DNA of 64,000 nucleotides from Sophora flavescens (GCA_030762895.1 JAUPTC010000210.1:1-64000); one strand, 5' to 3'. Counted from the stretch's first letter, positions 47,846 through 59,563 are shown. A program made the numbers and translations. The notes: a model not told the origin generated them from the letters alone.

Positions 47846-48800
47846 ATTGCTACGCAAAAAATCAGCAAGAACATGGAATGAAGATTGTCAAAAAGCCTTC
47901 GAGAAGATCAAACAATACCCACTGAGCCTCCGGCCTTGGTTCCCCCGGCCCGGAAGACTCTTTATCATGTATTTGACTGCTAGATGAATCAATGGGTTGT
48001 GTAACGGGGCAACACGATGAGTCGTGAAGGAAGGAACATGCCATCTATTATCTAAGCAAGAAGTTCACCAGTTGTGAAGCCAACTACTCATTGCTGGAAC
48101 GCACTTGCCGTGCTTTGGCTTGGGCGGCCCGTCGCTTGAGACATTACATGTTGTGTTACACTACCTGGTTGGTGTCCAAAATGGATCCGATCAAGTACAT
48201 CTTTGATAAGCCTCGCTTTGACTGGAAGAATTGCTCGGGCAAGTCCACGCCATCTGAATAACGACATTGTTTATGTCACCCAAAAAGCAAGAAAGGTAGT
48301 GCTTCGCAGAGTATCTAGCCAATCAGCCAATGGAAGATTATGGATCGATGCAATGCGATTTCCCTGATGAAGATATAATGGCTTTGTTTGATCGCGAAAG
48401 CAATCACTAGAAAAAGAAAAGTGGACTTTGTTATTTGATGGAGCTTCTAATGCATTGGGGCATGGAATCGGGCAACATTTAATCTCGCCTGGAAAATGAT
48501 TATTTCCTCACACCGCAAGGCTTTGCTTTGATTGTACAAAACAATATAGCCGAATATGAAGCTTGTGCGCTGGGATCCTAGCAACGATAGAATCAAAGGC
48601 AAGGATACCTGAGGTATATGGGGACTCGGATTAGTCATCCACCAGCCTAAGAGGAATGGGAAACCCGAGATGCCAAGTTAATCCTGTACTCATGATTACA
48701 TCAAAGGCTTGATTGAGCATTTTGATGAAGTCACATTCCATCATATTCCCGAGAAGATAACCAATTAGCCGACGCTGCTGTCTACCTTGTCCTCGATGTT
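47846..48800 (+). pseudogene. Ogre/Tat RNase H regions of pol
   Basis: The first RNase H domain shows YYLSKKFTSCEANYSLLERTCRALAWA at about 48040-48120, ending LRHYMLCYTTWLVSKMDP. A second RNase H-like start, WTLLFDGASNALGHGIG at about 48421-48471, follows. This fits the second, archaeal-type RNase H described for the Tat lineage. Frame changes are frequent. Confidence 0.75.
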
Positions 48801-50137
48801 CAAAGTAAGTGACGAGAGGAACTTACCACTCATCAAAATGGAAAGTCGTGATCATCCCGATATTGTCAAGTGATAGAGGAAGAGTCCGATAAAAAACCGT
48901 GGTACCATGACATCAAGTGCTTCATCCAAAGAAGGGAATATCCTCCTAGCATTTTAAAACGACAAAAGAACTCTAAGAAGACTTGCAATGAGTTTCTATT
49001 TAGATGGAGTGTATTCTCTATAAAAGAAATCATGACATGGTATTGATAAGACGCTGATGCGTAAAGAAGCTAAATGATAATTGAGGAAGTCCATGAAGTG
49101 GTCTTTCTGAACACACGCGAAAGCGGGCATGCAATGGCAAGAAAAATCTTGAGGGGCTGGTCAATATTGGTTGACAATGGAAGCTGCATCGCTTTAATTA
49201 TGCAAAAAGAGGTGCCATAAGTGTCAAATATATGCTGACAGGGTTCATGCGCCGCCAGCCTCTGAATGTCATGACGGCACCTCGCCATTCTCAATGTGGG
49301 GAATGGATGTGATCGGTCCGATCGAACCAAAAGCCTCGAATGGGCATCGCTTCATTCTTGTTGCCATTGATTATTTCACAAAGTGGGTCGAGGCTACATC
49401 ATATGCCAATGTAACCTAATGTCGTGATCAAATTCGTAAAAAGAGAATTAATTTGTCGTTATGGGTTGCCAAGCGAGATCATCACCGATAATGCGACTAA
49501 CTTGAACAACAAAATGATGAAAGAGATGTGCGAAAACTTCAAGATAAAGCATCACATCCCTCCCCTTATCGCCCCAAAGATGAACCTGAGCGCTTGAGGC
49601 CGCTAATAAAAATATCAAGAAGATTGTCCAAAAGATGGTGGTGACGTATAAGGATTGGCATGAGGTGTTACCTTTGCTTTGCACGGCCACGCACTTCTAT
49701 TCGCACCCTCGACGGGGGCAACTCCGTATTCTTTAGTTTATGGGATGGAGGCAGTGCTCGATTGAAGTAGAGATCCCTTCACTAAGGGTACCGAGAGAAG
49801 CAGAACCGGAAGAAGCCGAGTGGGTTCAGGATCGACTCGACCAATTGAATCTCATTGAAGAAAAGAGATTAGCAGCACTATGTCACTGCCAATTGTACTG
49901 AAAAGGTTGATGAGAGCTTACGAGAAGAAGGTACGCCCGGCAGTTGGGAGGGTGATCTAGTGCTCAAAGATCCTACCGATCCAAAAGGATCATCTGGGAA
50001 AGTGGACTCTCGAACTACGAAGGACCTTACGCTGTGAAAAGGCCTTCTGGGAGGAGCTTTAATTCTCACAAGGATGGATGGGGAAGATCTTCCACTCCCT
50101 CGTAAACTCGATGCAAATCAAAAAGTATTATGCTTGA
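48801..50137 (+). pseudogene. Ogre/Tat integrase and pol C-terminus
   Basis: The DDE integrase. A zinc-finger remnant with C-x2-C lies near 49209-49230. The catalytic core opens WGMDVIGPIEPKASNGHRFILVAIDYFTKWVEA at about 49300-49399, giving the first Asp. ITDNATN near 49481-49501 gives the second. IKKIVQKMVVTYKDWHEVLPFAL lies at 49612-49680. The C-terminal GPY/F-like region and the lineage-typical end KKYYA stop at 50137. Several stops and frame changes break it. Confidence 0.85.
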
Positions 50138-51084
50138 ACGCACTTCCCAAGAGAAAAAGAAAAAGAAAAGAGTGAAAATGAAAAAGAGAAGCTCGTTAGG
50201 AATAAAATCAAAAGACACTACAAAAAGTTAGAGCAACCCGCTAGGCTCAAAACCTCGGAAAGTGCGGCCTCAGGCAAAAGTTAGGGTTCATAAAATAAAT
50301 AAAAATGGAAGTGTCGCCAAGCCGATGAACTCGGAGGAATCAGTAGGCTAGATGCATGAAAAAATCAGGGGTGCGTATAGCGTTCTCGGGATGTTGATTA
50401 GTAAGGCAAAAAGATAGTACGAGGGATACTAACACTAGTCATGGAAAGAGATATCACTTGAGGAGATGTGTTTCCACTCCACAACCTTTACAATTCCATA
50501 CTCCATTGTAATATCTCGCTTTGTATTCCTTTTCGGTCCAAATATAATGACATTGACTCCCAATTCTTTTTACCCTTATCTCTTTCTCTTAACTTCTATC
50601 AATTGTGTGTGTGCATTCATCATGATAAGTATATACCGAGATGTGAAACATGTATTTGGTGTCTTCAAGAGCATTTAGAACTTCTTTGAAAATCTCAAAG
50701 GTTCGCGAAGAACAAGATGACCCTCCCCGACAAAGGGCACCGTGGTCTACCGACAGAAGCATAGGGACAATCACTCGCAGAGAAAGCGCATCTTTCAAAA
50801 GCACTTAGCCTTTATTCTCCACGAAGACAGACACGTTTTAGTTCACCTCCCGGCTCGTCGCGTGATCAATACTTCAAGGGGTCAAGGGTGATAATAAGAA
50901 ACACCTAAGCGATAAAAAATTAAAAAATAGTAACGTGTTGCGGTGCTTTCTCGTGTTGCATTGAAATCGCTCGAGGTTTTCCACAAGCATATACTACATT
51001 TTTGGCATCATGCATTGTAATTGTTTATCTCTTTGTGAGCACAAAACCCGTTAATTGCACAAACTTCGAGGTTTTTACCTTCAT
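50138..51084 (+). mobile_element. 3' untranslated region of the Ogre/Tat element, first part
   Basis: Non-coding sequence after pol with phrases such as CCCGCTAGGCTCAAAACC typical of this lineage's 3' UTR. Open frames at 50466-50689 are AT-rich and show no domain. Confidence 0.6.
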
Positions 51085-52040
51085 GCCAAGCTTCACGGAT
51101 AACCGACCCGCAAGCTTTTCGCTTTTCCTTTCAAGCTTCAACGGATGACCGACTCCGCAAGCTTTTAATCATTTTGTTTTCAAGCTTCAAGGGATAGCCG
51201 ACCGCAAGCTTTTAATTCTTTTGCTTTCAAGTTTCGGTGGATAACTGACTCGCAAGTTTTTAATTCTTTTGCTTTCAAGCTCAAATGACAACCGACTTCG
51301 CAAGCTTTTTAATCATTTTGTTTTCAAGCTTCAGTGGATAACCGACTCCATGAAGCTTTTAATTCTTTTGCTTTCAAGCTTCAATGGACAACCGACTGCA
51401 AGCTTTTAATCATTTTGTTTTCAAGCTTCGGTGGATAACCGATCTCAAGTTTTTAATTCTTTTGCTTTAGCTTCAAACGGATAACCGACCGCATGCTTTT
51501 TACCTTTCTTTTCAAGCTTCAACGGACAACCGACTCGCAAGCTTTTAATCATTTTGTTTTCAAGCTTCAGGGATAACCGACTCCACAAGCTTTTAATTCT
51601 TTTACTTTCAAGCTCAACGGACAACCGACTCGTAAGCTTTTTACCTTTCCTTTAAAGCTTCAACGGATACCCGACCCGCATGCTTTTACCTTGTCTTTTC
51701 AAGCTTCACTGACAACCGACTCCGCAAGCTTTTAACTTTTCTATTTAGCTTCAGTGGATAACCGACTTCACAAGCTTTTAATCATTTTTGCTTCAATGAC
51801 AACCGACCCGTAAGCTTTTTACATTTCTTTTCAAGCTTCTACGGATACCGACTCCGCAAGTTTGTCGATTTTTGCTTTCAAGCTTCAACGGATAACCGAC
51901 TCCGCAAGCTTTTAAACTTTTGTCAAGCTCACGGGTACCATACTGTAAGCTCGCTTGTTCAAGCTTCAATAACAAACGACTCCATAAGCTTTTTATCTTT
52001 CTCGTTTCGAGCTTACACGGACGCCCATCCCGTAAGCTTT
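51085..52040 (+). repeat. Satellite-like tandem array in the Ogre/Tat 3' UTR, about 21 units of ~46-50 bp
   Basis: The core GCTTCAACGGATAACCGACT and variants recurs about 21 times, followed by CGCAAGCTTTTAAT. The AAGCTT flanking each unit makes local inverted pairs. The linker alternates between TTCTTTTGCTTTC and CATTTTGTTTTC versions in much of the array, suggesting dimer or trimer amplification. Divergence is higher at the right edge. Confidence 0.92.
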
Positions 52041-52157
52041 TAATTATGCATCCATCTACTTTTCAACAACACCGCCAAAATTGGAGTTCATGTCTTTACT
52101 CGCTTCTTATAACGATAATAGGTTAACTACGGTTACACCTACTATCTAATAAGAAAC

Positions 52158-52170
52158 AAGTAAAGAGGGG
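52158..52170 (+). other. Polypurine tract of the Ogre/Tat element
   Basis: AAGTAAAGAGGGG sits 3 bp before the 3' LTR start, in the standard plus-strand primer position. Confidence 0.8.
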
Positions 52171-52173
52171 CAC

Positions 52174-54545
52174 TGTGAACACCTAATTTTGCCCAGATTT
52201 TTTAATTAATGTCCTGAAAATAATAACAAAAATAATAAAAATAAAAACAAAAATATTGTTTTTGGGCCCATTACATCATCAAATGGAGCCCATTTTCGTT
52301 TTTATCTTTTGGGCCCATTATCCCAAACGCAACAAAATTGTTACTATTCGATTTGTTTAAAAATAAAAATAATAAAAAGTAAAAAATTTCAAAAAATCAG
52401 ATCCCATGCTTGTACCCTCTTCTTTGTCTTCTTCTTCTTCTTCTTTCAGAAGGGGGGACAATAGTACAAGCCATCCTCACCCATCTTGCCCTCGCAAGGT
52501 GGTGGAGCAAAGGCCGATTTGCTCCCCACTACTTGTACCCATCAACAGAAAAAATTTGGCATCTTCTTCCCCGATGCTATATATTGAATAGCAGGACTGC
52601 AGGAGGAAGAGGGGGAGAAAACAAAAAACCAGCAGCAAAATACTCTGAACCAACAAAAAACAAAAAAAAAAAAAACATCTTTCCTCCCACGCCCGACTCC
52701 CCCTCCCCGACTTTTTTTTTTTTTTTTTTTTTCTTCTTTCTTTTTCTTCTTCCTCTTCTTCTCATGTTCCAGATTTTTTTCTTCTTTCACCATAAACCCA
52801 TCTCCTTCTTCCTCTTAACTTCAACCCTTCTTCCTCCTTCACCATAAACCCATCTCCAACAAGAAGAAGAGGAAGAGACGGACGAGACCACGAATCCACA
52901 CACCGACGAAGGGACGCCACTGCCGCCCGCCTGTCCCCGCCCGCTCACCGCACCGGACGCCCACCACGCGCACGCCAAGACGCCTGCCACGAACCCGCGC
53001 CACCGCGGCCCGATCCCAGCTCCACCGGCTCGGCTCGCGCCGCCGCTCCTTCCCGCCATCGGTCCCAATCACCTCCGTCAACACCTCCTTGAGCTCCTGT
53101 TGGTAACCCTAGAGGCTAAGCCTGATACTTTCCTCACCTCTCATTCTTAGTCTTTTAACTTTTGCCTTCAGCCTATCATCATTTATCACTTATTGGGTTA
53201 TTAGTTTCTAATGGTTTGGTTTCGATTCAGTTTGTGGGCCCATTTGGTGTTTTTATTTTGTCTTTTTATATCATTAGAATTTGGGTTAAACAAAATAATG
53301 AAGAATAATCTGAATCAAAAATATTTGGACTCTATCTGTTGGTCCTGATTTTTATTTTCTTTTTTGTTTAAGTATTTGTAATCGGGCCAAGGATGTAGTG
53401 AGAGGCTCATTAGAAATGAATATAAGCTATGGACTAATTACTAGGCCTCTCTTTTGTTCTTTTTCTTATAAAGTTTGGGCCATACACAAGGTTCCAACAA
53501 AAAAAAAAACAACAAGAGTGTTCCCATTTTTTTTTACCGATTTGGGCCTTTTCAAGCTTGGGTCAGATTCTTTCCCTTTTAGAAAAATACCTTAGTAAAA
53601 AATTAATTAAAAAAGGAATTTTATTTTTAAAATAAAAAGGTGATAAAAAATAAAATAAAATAAATATTTTTTTGAATTCACGCAACAATCTACAATGTTG
53701 GTGTATGATTTTTCATCCCAGCGTTGTATGAATTGTAAGGGTTTATCGTAGTAGCTTTCTATCTTTAATCCCGTGCAAGAGTGAATCCCCTTTTAAAAAA
53801 TATTAAATGTTTTTTTTATTTATACTTTTAATCAATTTCACCCGATTTCAATTTTTCATTCTAAAAAAAAAATCTTTTGAATTCACGCAACAATCCACGA
53901 CGTTGATGTATGGACTTATTCATCCTCGAAGTGTCGCATTGAATTGTAAGAGTTTATCGTGTAGCACTGCCCATCTTGGACTTTATGCAAAAGTGAATTT
54001 ATTCTAAAATAAAATCCAAACAAAATCAAATCTTTTATCAAAAATTAAAAATCAACCAACCAATCAAATCTTTTCAAGAGAACTACGTGGCTTTGAGTTT
54101 CCCATCGTACCGGAATCACGGAGAGCAAGATAAATCATCTTGTCAGCCAAAACTAAATTTCACTTTTTTGTGTCTCTTTTTATGCTAAAATAATTAATCA
54201 AAAATTAAACTTTTCCCTTTTAACAATAAATTAAAAAAAAAAATTAAATTAAAAATTAAAAAAATATATTTTTTCTTGTAAATAATTTTGGGGTAGAATA
54301 AATATTTAAAAGGTCTGTTAAAATGTTTTTTGCACAATTAACCTAAGGTACCGCTTTTTTTAATCCAGTGGGGGTGCTAACACCTTCCCTACTGGGAACT
54401 CGACTCCTTGACTCTATCCTCTTTTTTAAAAAAGACCCACCACCTTAAAACATGGGTTTTCTAAGATTTTCCCAATAAAAATTTTAGGGCTATTTCCTCT
54501 GTTTTTTATCCTTTTCCTGCCTCCTGGACGCTATTGCTACTGTCA
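52174..54545 (+). mobile_element. 3' LTR of the Ogre/Tat element
   Basis: Starts TGTGAACACC and ends GCTACTGTCA. It aligns with the 5' LTR throughout, differing by many 1-2 base indels. In the last ~200 bp most CpG-containing words of the 5' LTR are replaced by TpG, CpT or CpA forms (for example GGCGACTCC versus GGCTATTTCC), a decay the 5' LTR does not show. TATA box at 52578-52585. Confidence 0.92.
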
Positions 54546-54880
54546 TAATGTCTTTGGATGAAATATCTGTCTAATTAATTCTTCTCATATTATCTATTTT
54601 TATTCAATAGTTTTATTCTAATGCAAGTAGTTACAAAGAAAAGATACAAAAAAATGTGTTTTTTTCTGAGTAGTTGGGACATGGGGGAGTGGAATTTCAT
54701 TATGAGCTAAAAAGAGATAGGTTTTATAGAGATCTGAGCCTGCAGTGAACAATGCTTCCTTTACAACTCATTCAGAATGGTTTTATGTCACTATTTGCTA
54801 GCTTAATAGTCATATGTGAAGAATGGTAATGACATTATGGATATGGTATTATTTTATTTTATTTTCACTAAATGGATATG
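54546..54880 (+). repeat. Right copy of the ~335-bp direct repeat flanking the Ogre/Tat element
   Basis: Near-identical to 36458-36793. It starts right at the LTR end and stops at GGATATG, after which the sequence becomes unique (GATATGGTGTTATGC). Confidence 0.92.
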
Positions 54881-55219
54881 GATATGGTGTTATGCACTGT
54901 AATTCAGTGACTAATTGTGAATAAGAAAATTTATGCGAAATTATCTAGATTTGAGTTGTTTAAAGTTTAGAACAATGGTTAGAGTTTATTTCATATTACT
55001 ATCCAAAAAGTTGTAATGGTATATAAAATAACTCTTTTATGTAATTAATTAAATAGATACAGATGCAGGCAATTGGCATTATATTTTTTTTGAAAATGAT
55101 ATTTTATTTTGTACTAGCAACTAGAAATGTAGCATTATGTTTTTTAGTGTGTTTATTGTCACTCTTTATATATCCATTGACATATTTTTTCCACGACGAA
55201 TTAGTGAAGAGAAGGAAAG
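54881..55219. other. Host-like spacer before the Mutator-like element
   Basis: No gene recognised. The last 8 bp, AAGGAAAG, are the target duplicate of the following element. Confidence 0.5.
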
Positions 55220-55479
55220 CGACTTTTGATCAAAATAGGTTGTTTTAAACTATTTATCAATTTAAGATTGTTTCAAACTATTTATTAATGGGGTCCTTTT
55301 GAATAAGTGACATATTTGTTTTTTTTCAATCGACGGTCAGCAGGCGCTAGTTCGTCAAAGGCGCGCCACAATCGGCGCCCACGATTTAAAAAGAAGAAGA
55401 CAATTGATAAGAATAATAAGAGATAAAAATAATAGCAATAATAATTTACACAAATAAATATTCATCAATTATTACGTAG

Positions 55480-55970
55480 TAAATTTTTTTGCCTTGTAAT
55501 AGCATTAATATCATCATTCTCCCTATACTTATAGTATATATTTTTAGTAGTGGTCCTTCTAAATTATAGACTTTCTTTTAATTTTTACAAGGTAAATTTT
55601 TTTTTACTAATGTAATAATTGATGAATATTTATTGGTGTAAATTGTTATTGCTATTATTTTTATGCCTCTTGTGATATTATTTGCTTCTGTTATTAGGGG
55701 ATTTTTTTATTGCTCTTGTTGTTTTAAATAGATACTATATCATTAATGTTATCGCATTTCCTTATACTTATAGTATAATTTTTTGTAATGTGTTTCCTTC
55801 AAATTGATAACTTTCTTTTAACTTACAAGGTAACTTTTATTACTACTATAATTTATGAATATTTATTATGTAAATTGTTATTGCTATTAATTTTGTATGA
55901 CTTTTGTGATATTATTTGTTGCTTATTATTAGGGGATTGTTTTTTTATTTTATTGCATCTTATTGTTTTA
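55480..55970 (-). repeat. ~240-bp repeat, two units, minus orientation
   Basis: Two tandem units include CTCCCTATACTTATAGTAT and GATGAATATTTATTGGTGTAAATTG. They are the inverted form of the arrays at 56029-56480 and 58500-59260. Confidence 0.8.
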
Positions 55971-56028
55971 AATGGCTTTTTGACCAAAAATGGGTTTCTT
56001 TTAGAAACTATTTATCAAGAGGCAAGTA

Positions 56029-56480
56029 GCAAATAACAACGACAAGTATCAAATAATATCACAAGAGGCATAAAAATAATAATAGCAATAACAATTTACA
56101 CCAATAAATATTCATCAATTATTACGATGAGTAAAAAAAATTTACCTTGTAAGAATTAAAAGAAAGTTACCCGAATTTAGATGAAACATTGCTACTAAAA
56201 AAAATATACTATAAGTATAGGGAGTAACGATGCAATAATGATAAAGATCTATTTAAAAACAACAAGAGCCAATAAAAAATCCCTAATAACAAGTAGCAAA
56301 TAATATCAAAAGAATCATAAAAAATAATAGCAATAACAGCTTACACCAATAAATATTCATCAATTATTACGATAGTAAAAAAAATTTACCCTGTAAGAAT
56401 TAAAAGAAAGTTACTTGCAATCTGTATGGAACATTGCTACAAAAAAAAATTATACTATAAGTATATGGAGTAACGATGCC
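56029..56480 (+). repeat. ~248-bp repeat, nearly two units, plus orientation
   Basis: The units start AAGTAGCAAATAATATC and contain TACCTTGTAAGAATTAAAAG and ACTATAAGTATAGGGAGTAA, with a period of about 247 bp. The array stops in mid-unit at about 56480 where the ~2-kb insertion begins, and resumes near 58506. Confidence 0.85.
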
Positions 56481-56787
56481 ATTGAAATAGACAACTATAA
56501 ACACGAAAGGAGGTTGAATTGTGTTTATCGTAATTTAGCAAAGTGAAATCTTTTCACGCATGAAAGCTAGCTTTGGACGAGTGGAAGAACACAGATGGAC
56601 GGTGACTATCGCACACACACCACTTGTCGGATGCAAGAAAACTAAAGCAATTAAAGAGTTTAAGGGAAGAGAGATTGACACGTGATTTATCCCGGTTCAC
56701 TCTTCAAATCAAAGCATGACCCAACCTTGACAAAGACCAAGATTTATCCACTATAACCGATAAGGTTGCTGCACTAAGTATTATTTG

Positions 56788-56902
56788 CACACCTAGCCTC
56801 TTCAGCTCAAGACAAGTATTGTTTTCACACTCAGCCTCAAGAGGCTCAAGACAACTATTGTGTTACACCTAGCCTCTTCCATGCTCAAGACAAGTATTGT
56901 TT
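56788..56902. repeat. ~39-bp tandem repeat, three units
   Basis: The core CACCTAGCCTCTTCAGCTC followed by AAGACAAGTATTGTT recurs three times; the middle unit is the most diverged. Confidence 0.75.
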
Positions 56903-57195
56903 GAGAGATTTGGTTTGTAATAAATACAACTTCTCACACAGTGATATCTTTTCACTAACACCGAGAGAGTGGTTTTAAATGTAAGGCTCAGAAAGTTCTG
57001 TAATAACTTCAAAATGATTGAAGAACAAAGAATAAAAGAATGAAGAAATAAATACTCGGAGTAATGGCGTTTTTAATGCAATGTGTATTCACATTCTTCA
57101 TCTTCAATGGCTTCTGTGATTTATGGTCTTCAAGCATTTAGGATCTGTTAGAGACATCCTCTCGGATGTTGGCTTCAAGAAGAATTTCATTAACT

Positions 57196-57266
57196 GCAAT
57201 AGAGTCGCTCGGTAGCCATTAATGCAATAGAGTCGCTCGGGCAACCATTAATGCAATAGAGTCGTT
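57196..57266. repeat. 28-29-bp tandem repeat, about 2.6 units
   Basis: GCAATAGAGTCGCTCGG then (T)AGCCATTAAT is repeated head to tail. Confidence 0.85.
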
Positions 57267-57679
57267 GGTTGTATTCTAACATGAAGGATCATGACTTTAT
57301 TCATCGTGCTACAGCCATATCAAAGCCGAGAAGAGAGCTTTTGTACTTTGTTGAGTACACTTCCTTTTTGTGTAAGGACCGTGAGGTACTAGGGAATAAA
57401 GCACATTGGAAACATTCTTTAACTCGATCTTTGGTTCTGATTATCCAAGGTTGCTTGAGAGAGTAGCTCCCGACTTTTCTTGATAATCGTGGAACCGAGT
57501 AGGAGAGAAGGCTTCAAGTTCTCTTTCGGTTCTTGAACCAAGATTCCGATAACCTTAAAGAATTGGCGATCATAAGATAAGTTGCTTCCATCTTGAAAAT
57601 AATCACGCCTATCTAGTCATTTGAGTTTTCATTCTGCTAGTAAACGAGCTCCATATTAAGGACTCAAAGAAGTCCAAAG

Positions 57680-58380
57680 ACTAGTGGACGAGCACTTCTA
57701 TCACCTTCATTGACGAGCACTTCTCTTACTTTTAGTGGACGAGAGCTTCTCACCTTTAGTGGACGAGAGCTTCTGTCACCTTTAGTGGACGAGCCTCCAT
57801 AGTCCCGTGGACGAGAGTCTCAGTTTACTTTACTGGAGGTAGTCGTTACATTTCGCATTGGAGTGGGTAGTCTCACTCCTCCCATCGACGAGCAGTCTCT
57901 TGTTCTTGATGGAAGATACATTCGACCTTAATGGACGAGCTCCATCTGCTTCCTTAATGGACGAGCTACATATGCCATGTTATTGACCCGACCATTTTGA
58001 TACCTCAACTGGAGAGCTCTTTTCCGATATTTTGATGGACGCACTACAAGTGCCACGTTATTGATCTGATAATTTTGATACCTCACTCGACGGATTTTTC
58101 CCGATACTTTGAGTAGACGCGCCTTCGTTGTTTTTAGTAGACACCACCTTCCTCGATACTTTTGTTAGATGCGACCTTTTGATACTTTTTTAGTAGACGC
58201 GCTTTTCCTCGATATTTTTATCGATACAGTTTCTTTCTCTTGTGTTTTGGACGTGCGCTACAAACACTATACATGTTGGATGTCACGTTTGCTCCACTTT
58301 GTTGGACGCCTCGATTGTTACACTTTTATTGGACGCCCCGCTAGTTTCACTTTGTTGGACATCCATTCTATTTTTTTTAT
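57680..58380. repeat. Degenerate short tandem repeat with core TGGACGAG/TGGACGC
   Basis: Many irregular units of about 25-45 bp carry TTTAGTGGACGAGAGCTTCT-like and later TTGTTGGACGCCTCG-like cores. The repeat is clearest at 57700-57830 and drifts to the right. Confidence 0.7.
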
Positions 58381-58505
58381 TAATCAGACACGCTAATAGA
58401 TAGGTTAAGCAACCAATATGAAGGTTAATTAAATCATTAACCAATGTTTATTTTTCATCAAAACTTAGGGAAATGCATATCAAACATTTTAGAGACTTAA
58501 TGCAT

Positions 58506-59260
58506 TAATGATAAAGTATCTATTTAAAAACAACAAGAGGCAATAAAAACATCTCCTAATAACAAGTAGCAAATAATATCACAAGAGGCATAAAAAATAA
58601 TAGCAATAACAATTTACACCAATAAATATTAATCAATTATTACAGTAGTAAAAAAATTTACCTTGTAAGAATTAAAAGAAAGTTACCCGCAATTTAGAAG
58701 GAACATTGGTACAAAAAAATTATACTATAAGTATAGGGAGTAACGATGACATTAATGATAAAGTATCTATTTAAAACAACAAGAGTGAATAAAAAAAATC
58801 TCTAATAACAAGTAGCAAATAATATCACAAGAGGCATAAAAATAATAAGCAATAACAATTTACTCCAATAAATATTAATCAATTATTACTGTAGTAAAAA
58901 AAAATTTACCTTGTAGGAATTAAAAGAAAGTTACCCGCAATTTAGAAGGAACATTGCTACAAAAAAAGTTATACTATAAGTATAGGGAGTAACGATGACA
59001 TTAATGATAAAGATTCTATTTAAAACAACAAAGATAATAAAAAATTCCCCAATAACAAGTGGAGAAAATATATCACAAGAGGCATAAAAAATAATAGCTA
59101 ATAACAATTTACGCCAATAAATATTCATCAATTATTACAGTAGTAAAAAAATTTACCTTGTAACAATTAAAAGAAATTTACCTGCAATTTGAAGTGAACA
59201 CTACTACAAAAAAATTTATACTATAAGATAGGGAGTAACGATGACATTAATGCTATTACA
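58506..59260 (+). repeat. ~248-bp repeat, about three units, plus orientation
   Basis: AACAAGTAGCAAATAATATC recurs near 58556, 58806 and 59054, so the period is about 248 bp. Units match 56029-56480. At 59235-59340 the orientation flips again before the right terminal inverted repeat. Confidence 0.88.
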
Positions 59261-59563
59261 AGTTAAATTTTTTTTTTACTACGGTGAATAATTGATGAAT
59301 ATTTATTGATGTAAATTGTTATTGCTATTATTTTATGCCTCCTATTATTGCTATCAATTGTCTTTTTTTAAAAATACGTAGCGCCACCGACCGGCGCTTT
59401 GACTCGGAAGCGCCAATCGACTAGCGCCTCCACTCCACCGAGTGAAAAAAATAAAATATGCCACGTGTCCAAAAGGACCCCCCATTGGTAAATAATTTCT
59501 GAACAACCCTAAACTGGGAAATAGTTTCTAAAAGGAATCCATTTTGGTAAAAGCCAAGGAAAG

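Larger units (their letters stand above)
36794..54545 (+). mobile_element. Ogre/Tat-type Ty3/gypsy LTR retrotransposon, about 17.75 kb
   Basis: Two LTRs (2459 and 2372 bp) bracket a PBS complementary to tRNA-Arg, an extra ORF1 before gag, gag, protease, a probable intron, RT, RNase H domains, integrase, a long 3' UTR with a tandem array and a polypurine tract. Large size, ORF1, the tRNA-Arg primer and the pol intron together are characteristic of Ogre within the Tat lineage, known best from legumes. All coding is broken by stops and frame changes, so the copy is not autonomous. No 5-bp target duplication is present; instead ~335-bp direct repeats flank it. Confidence 0.9.
56485..58505. mobile_element. 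~2-kb insertion inside the 248-bp repeat array, class unclear
   Basis: It interrupts a unit at GTAACGATGCCATT (left), and the unit resumes at GCATTAATGATAAAG (right), with a short duplicated CATT. The inserted DNA has no coding domain. It contains three kinds of tandem repeat listed separately and a phrase CACGAAAGGAGGTTGAATTG near its left end. It could be a solo LTR or a truncated retroelement. No TG...CA pair could be fixed. Confidence 0.5.
55220..59555. mobile_element. Long-TIR Mutator-like element (family M, copy 1), 4.3 kb, composite
   Basis: The left end CGACTTTTGATCAAAATAGG and the inverted right end (GGCTTTTACCAAAATGG read inward) align for about 190 bp, including a GC-rich GGCGC module. 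AAGGAAAG flanks both ends exactly (55212-55219 and 59556-59563), with a ninth base mismatched, near the 9-bp duplication of Mutator insertions. The arms carry several copies of a ~248-bp repeat. A ~2-kb insertion (56485-58505) splits the interior, and a third, truncated end sequence, GGCTTTTTGACCAAAAATGGG, lies at 55974. No transposase coding was found, so the element is non-autonomous. It shares its ends and subterminal modules with 60873-62858. Confidence 0.75.

Noticed and set aside
51085..52040. CRISPR-like regular repeats
   Set aside because: A plant retroelement 3' UTR array with degenerate units and no unique spacers. Not a CRISPR array.
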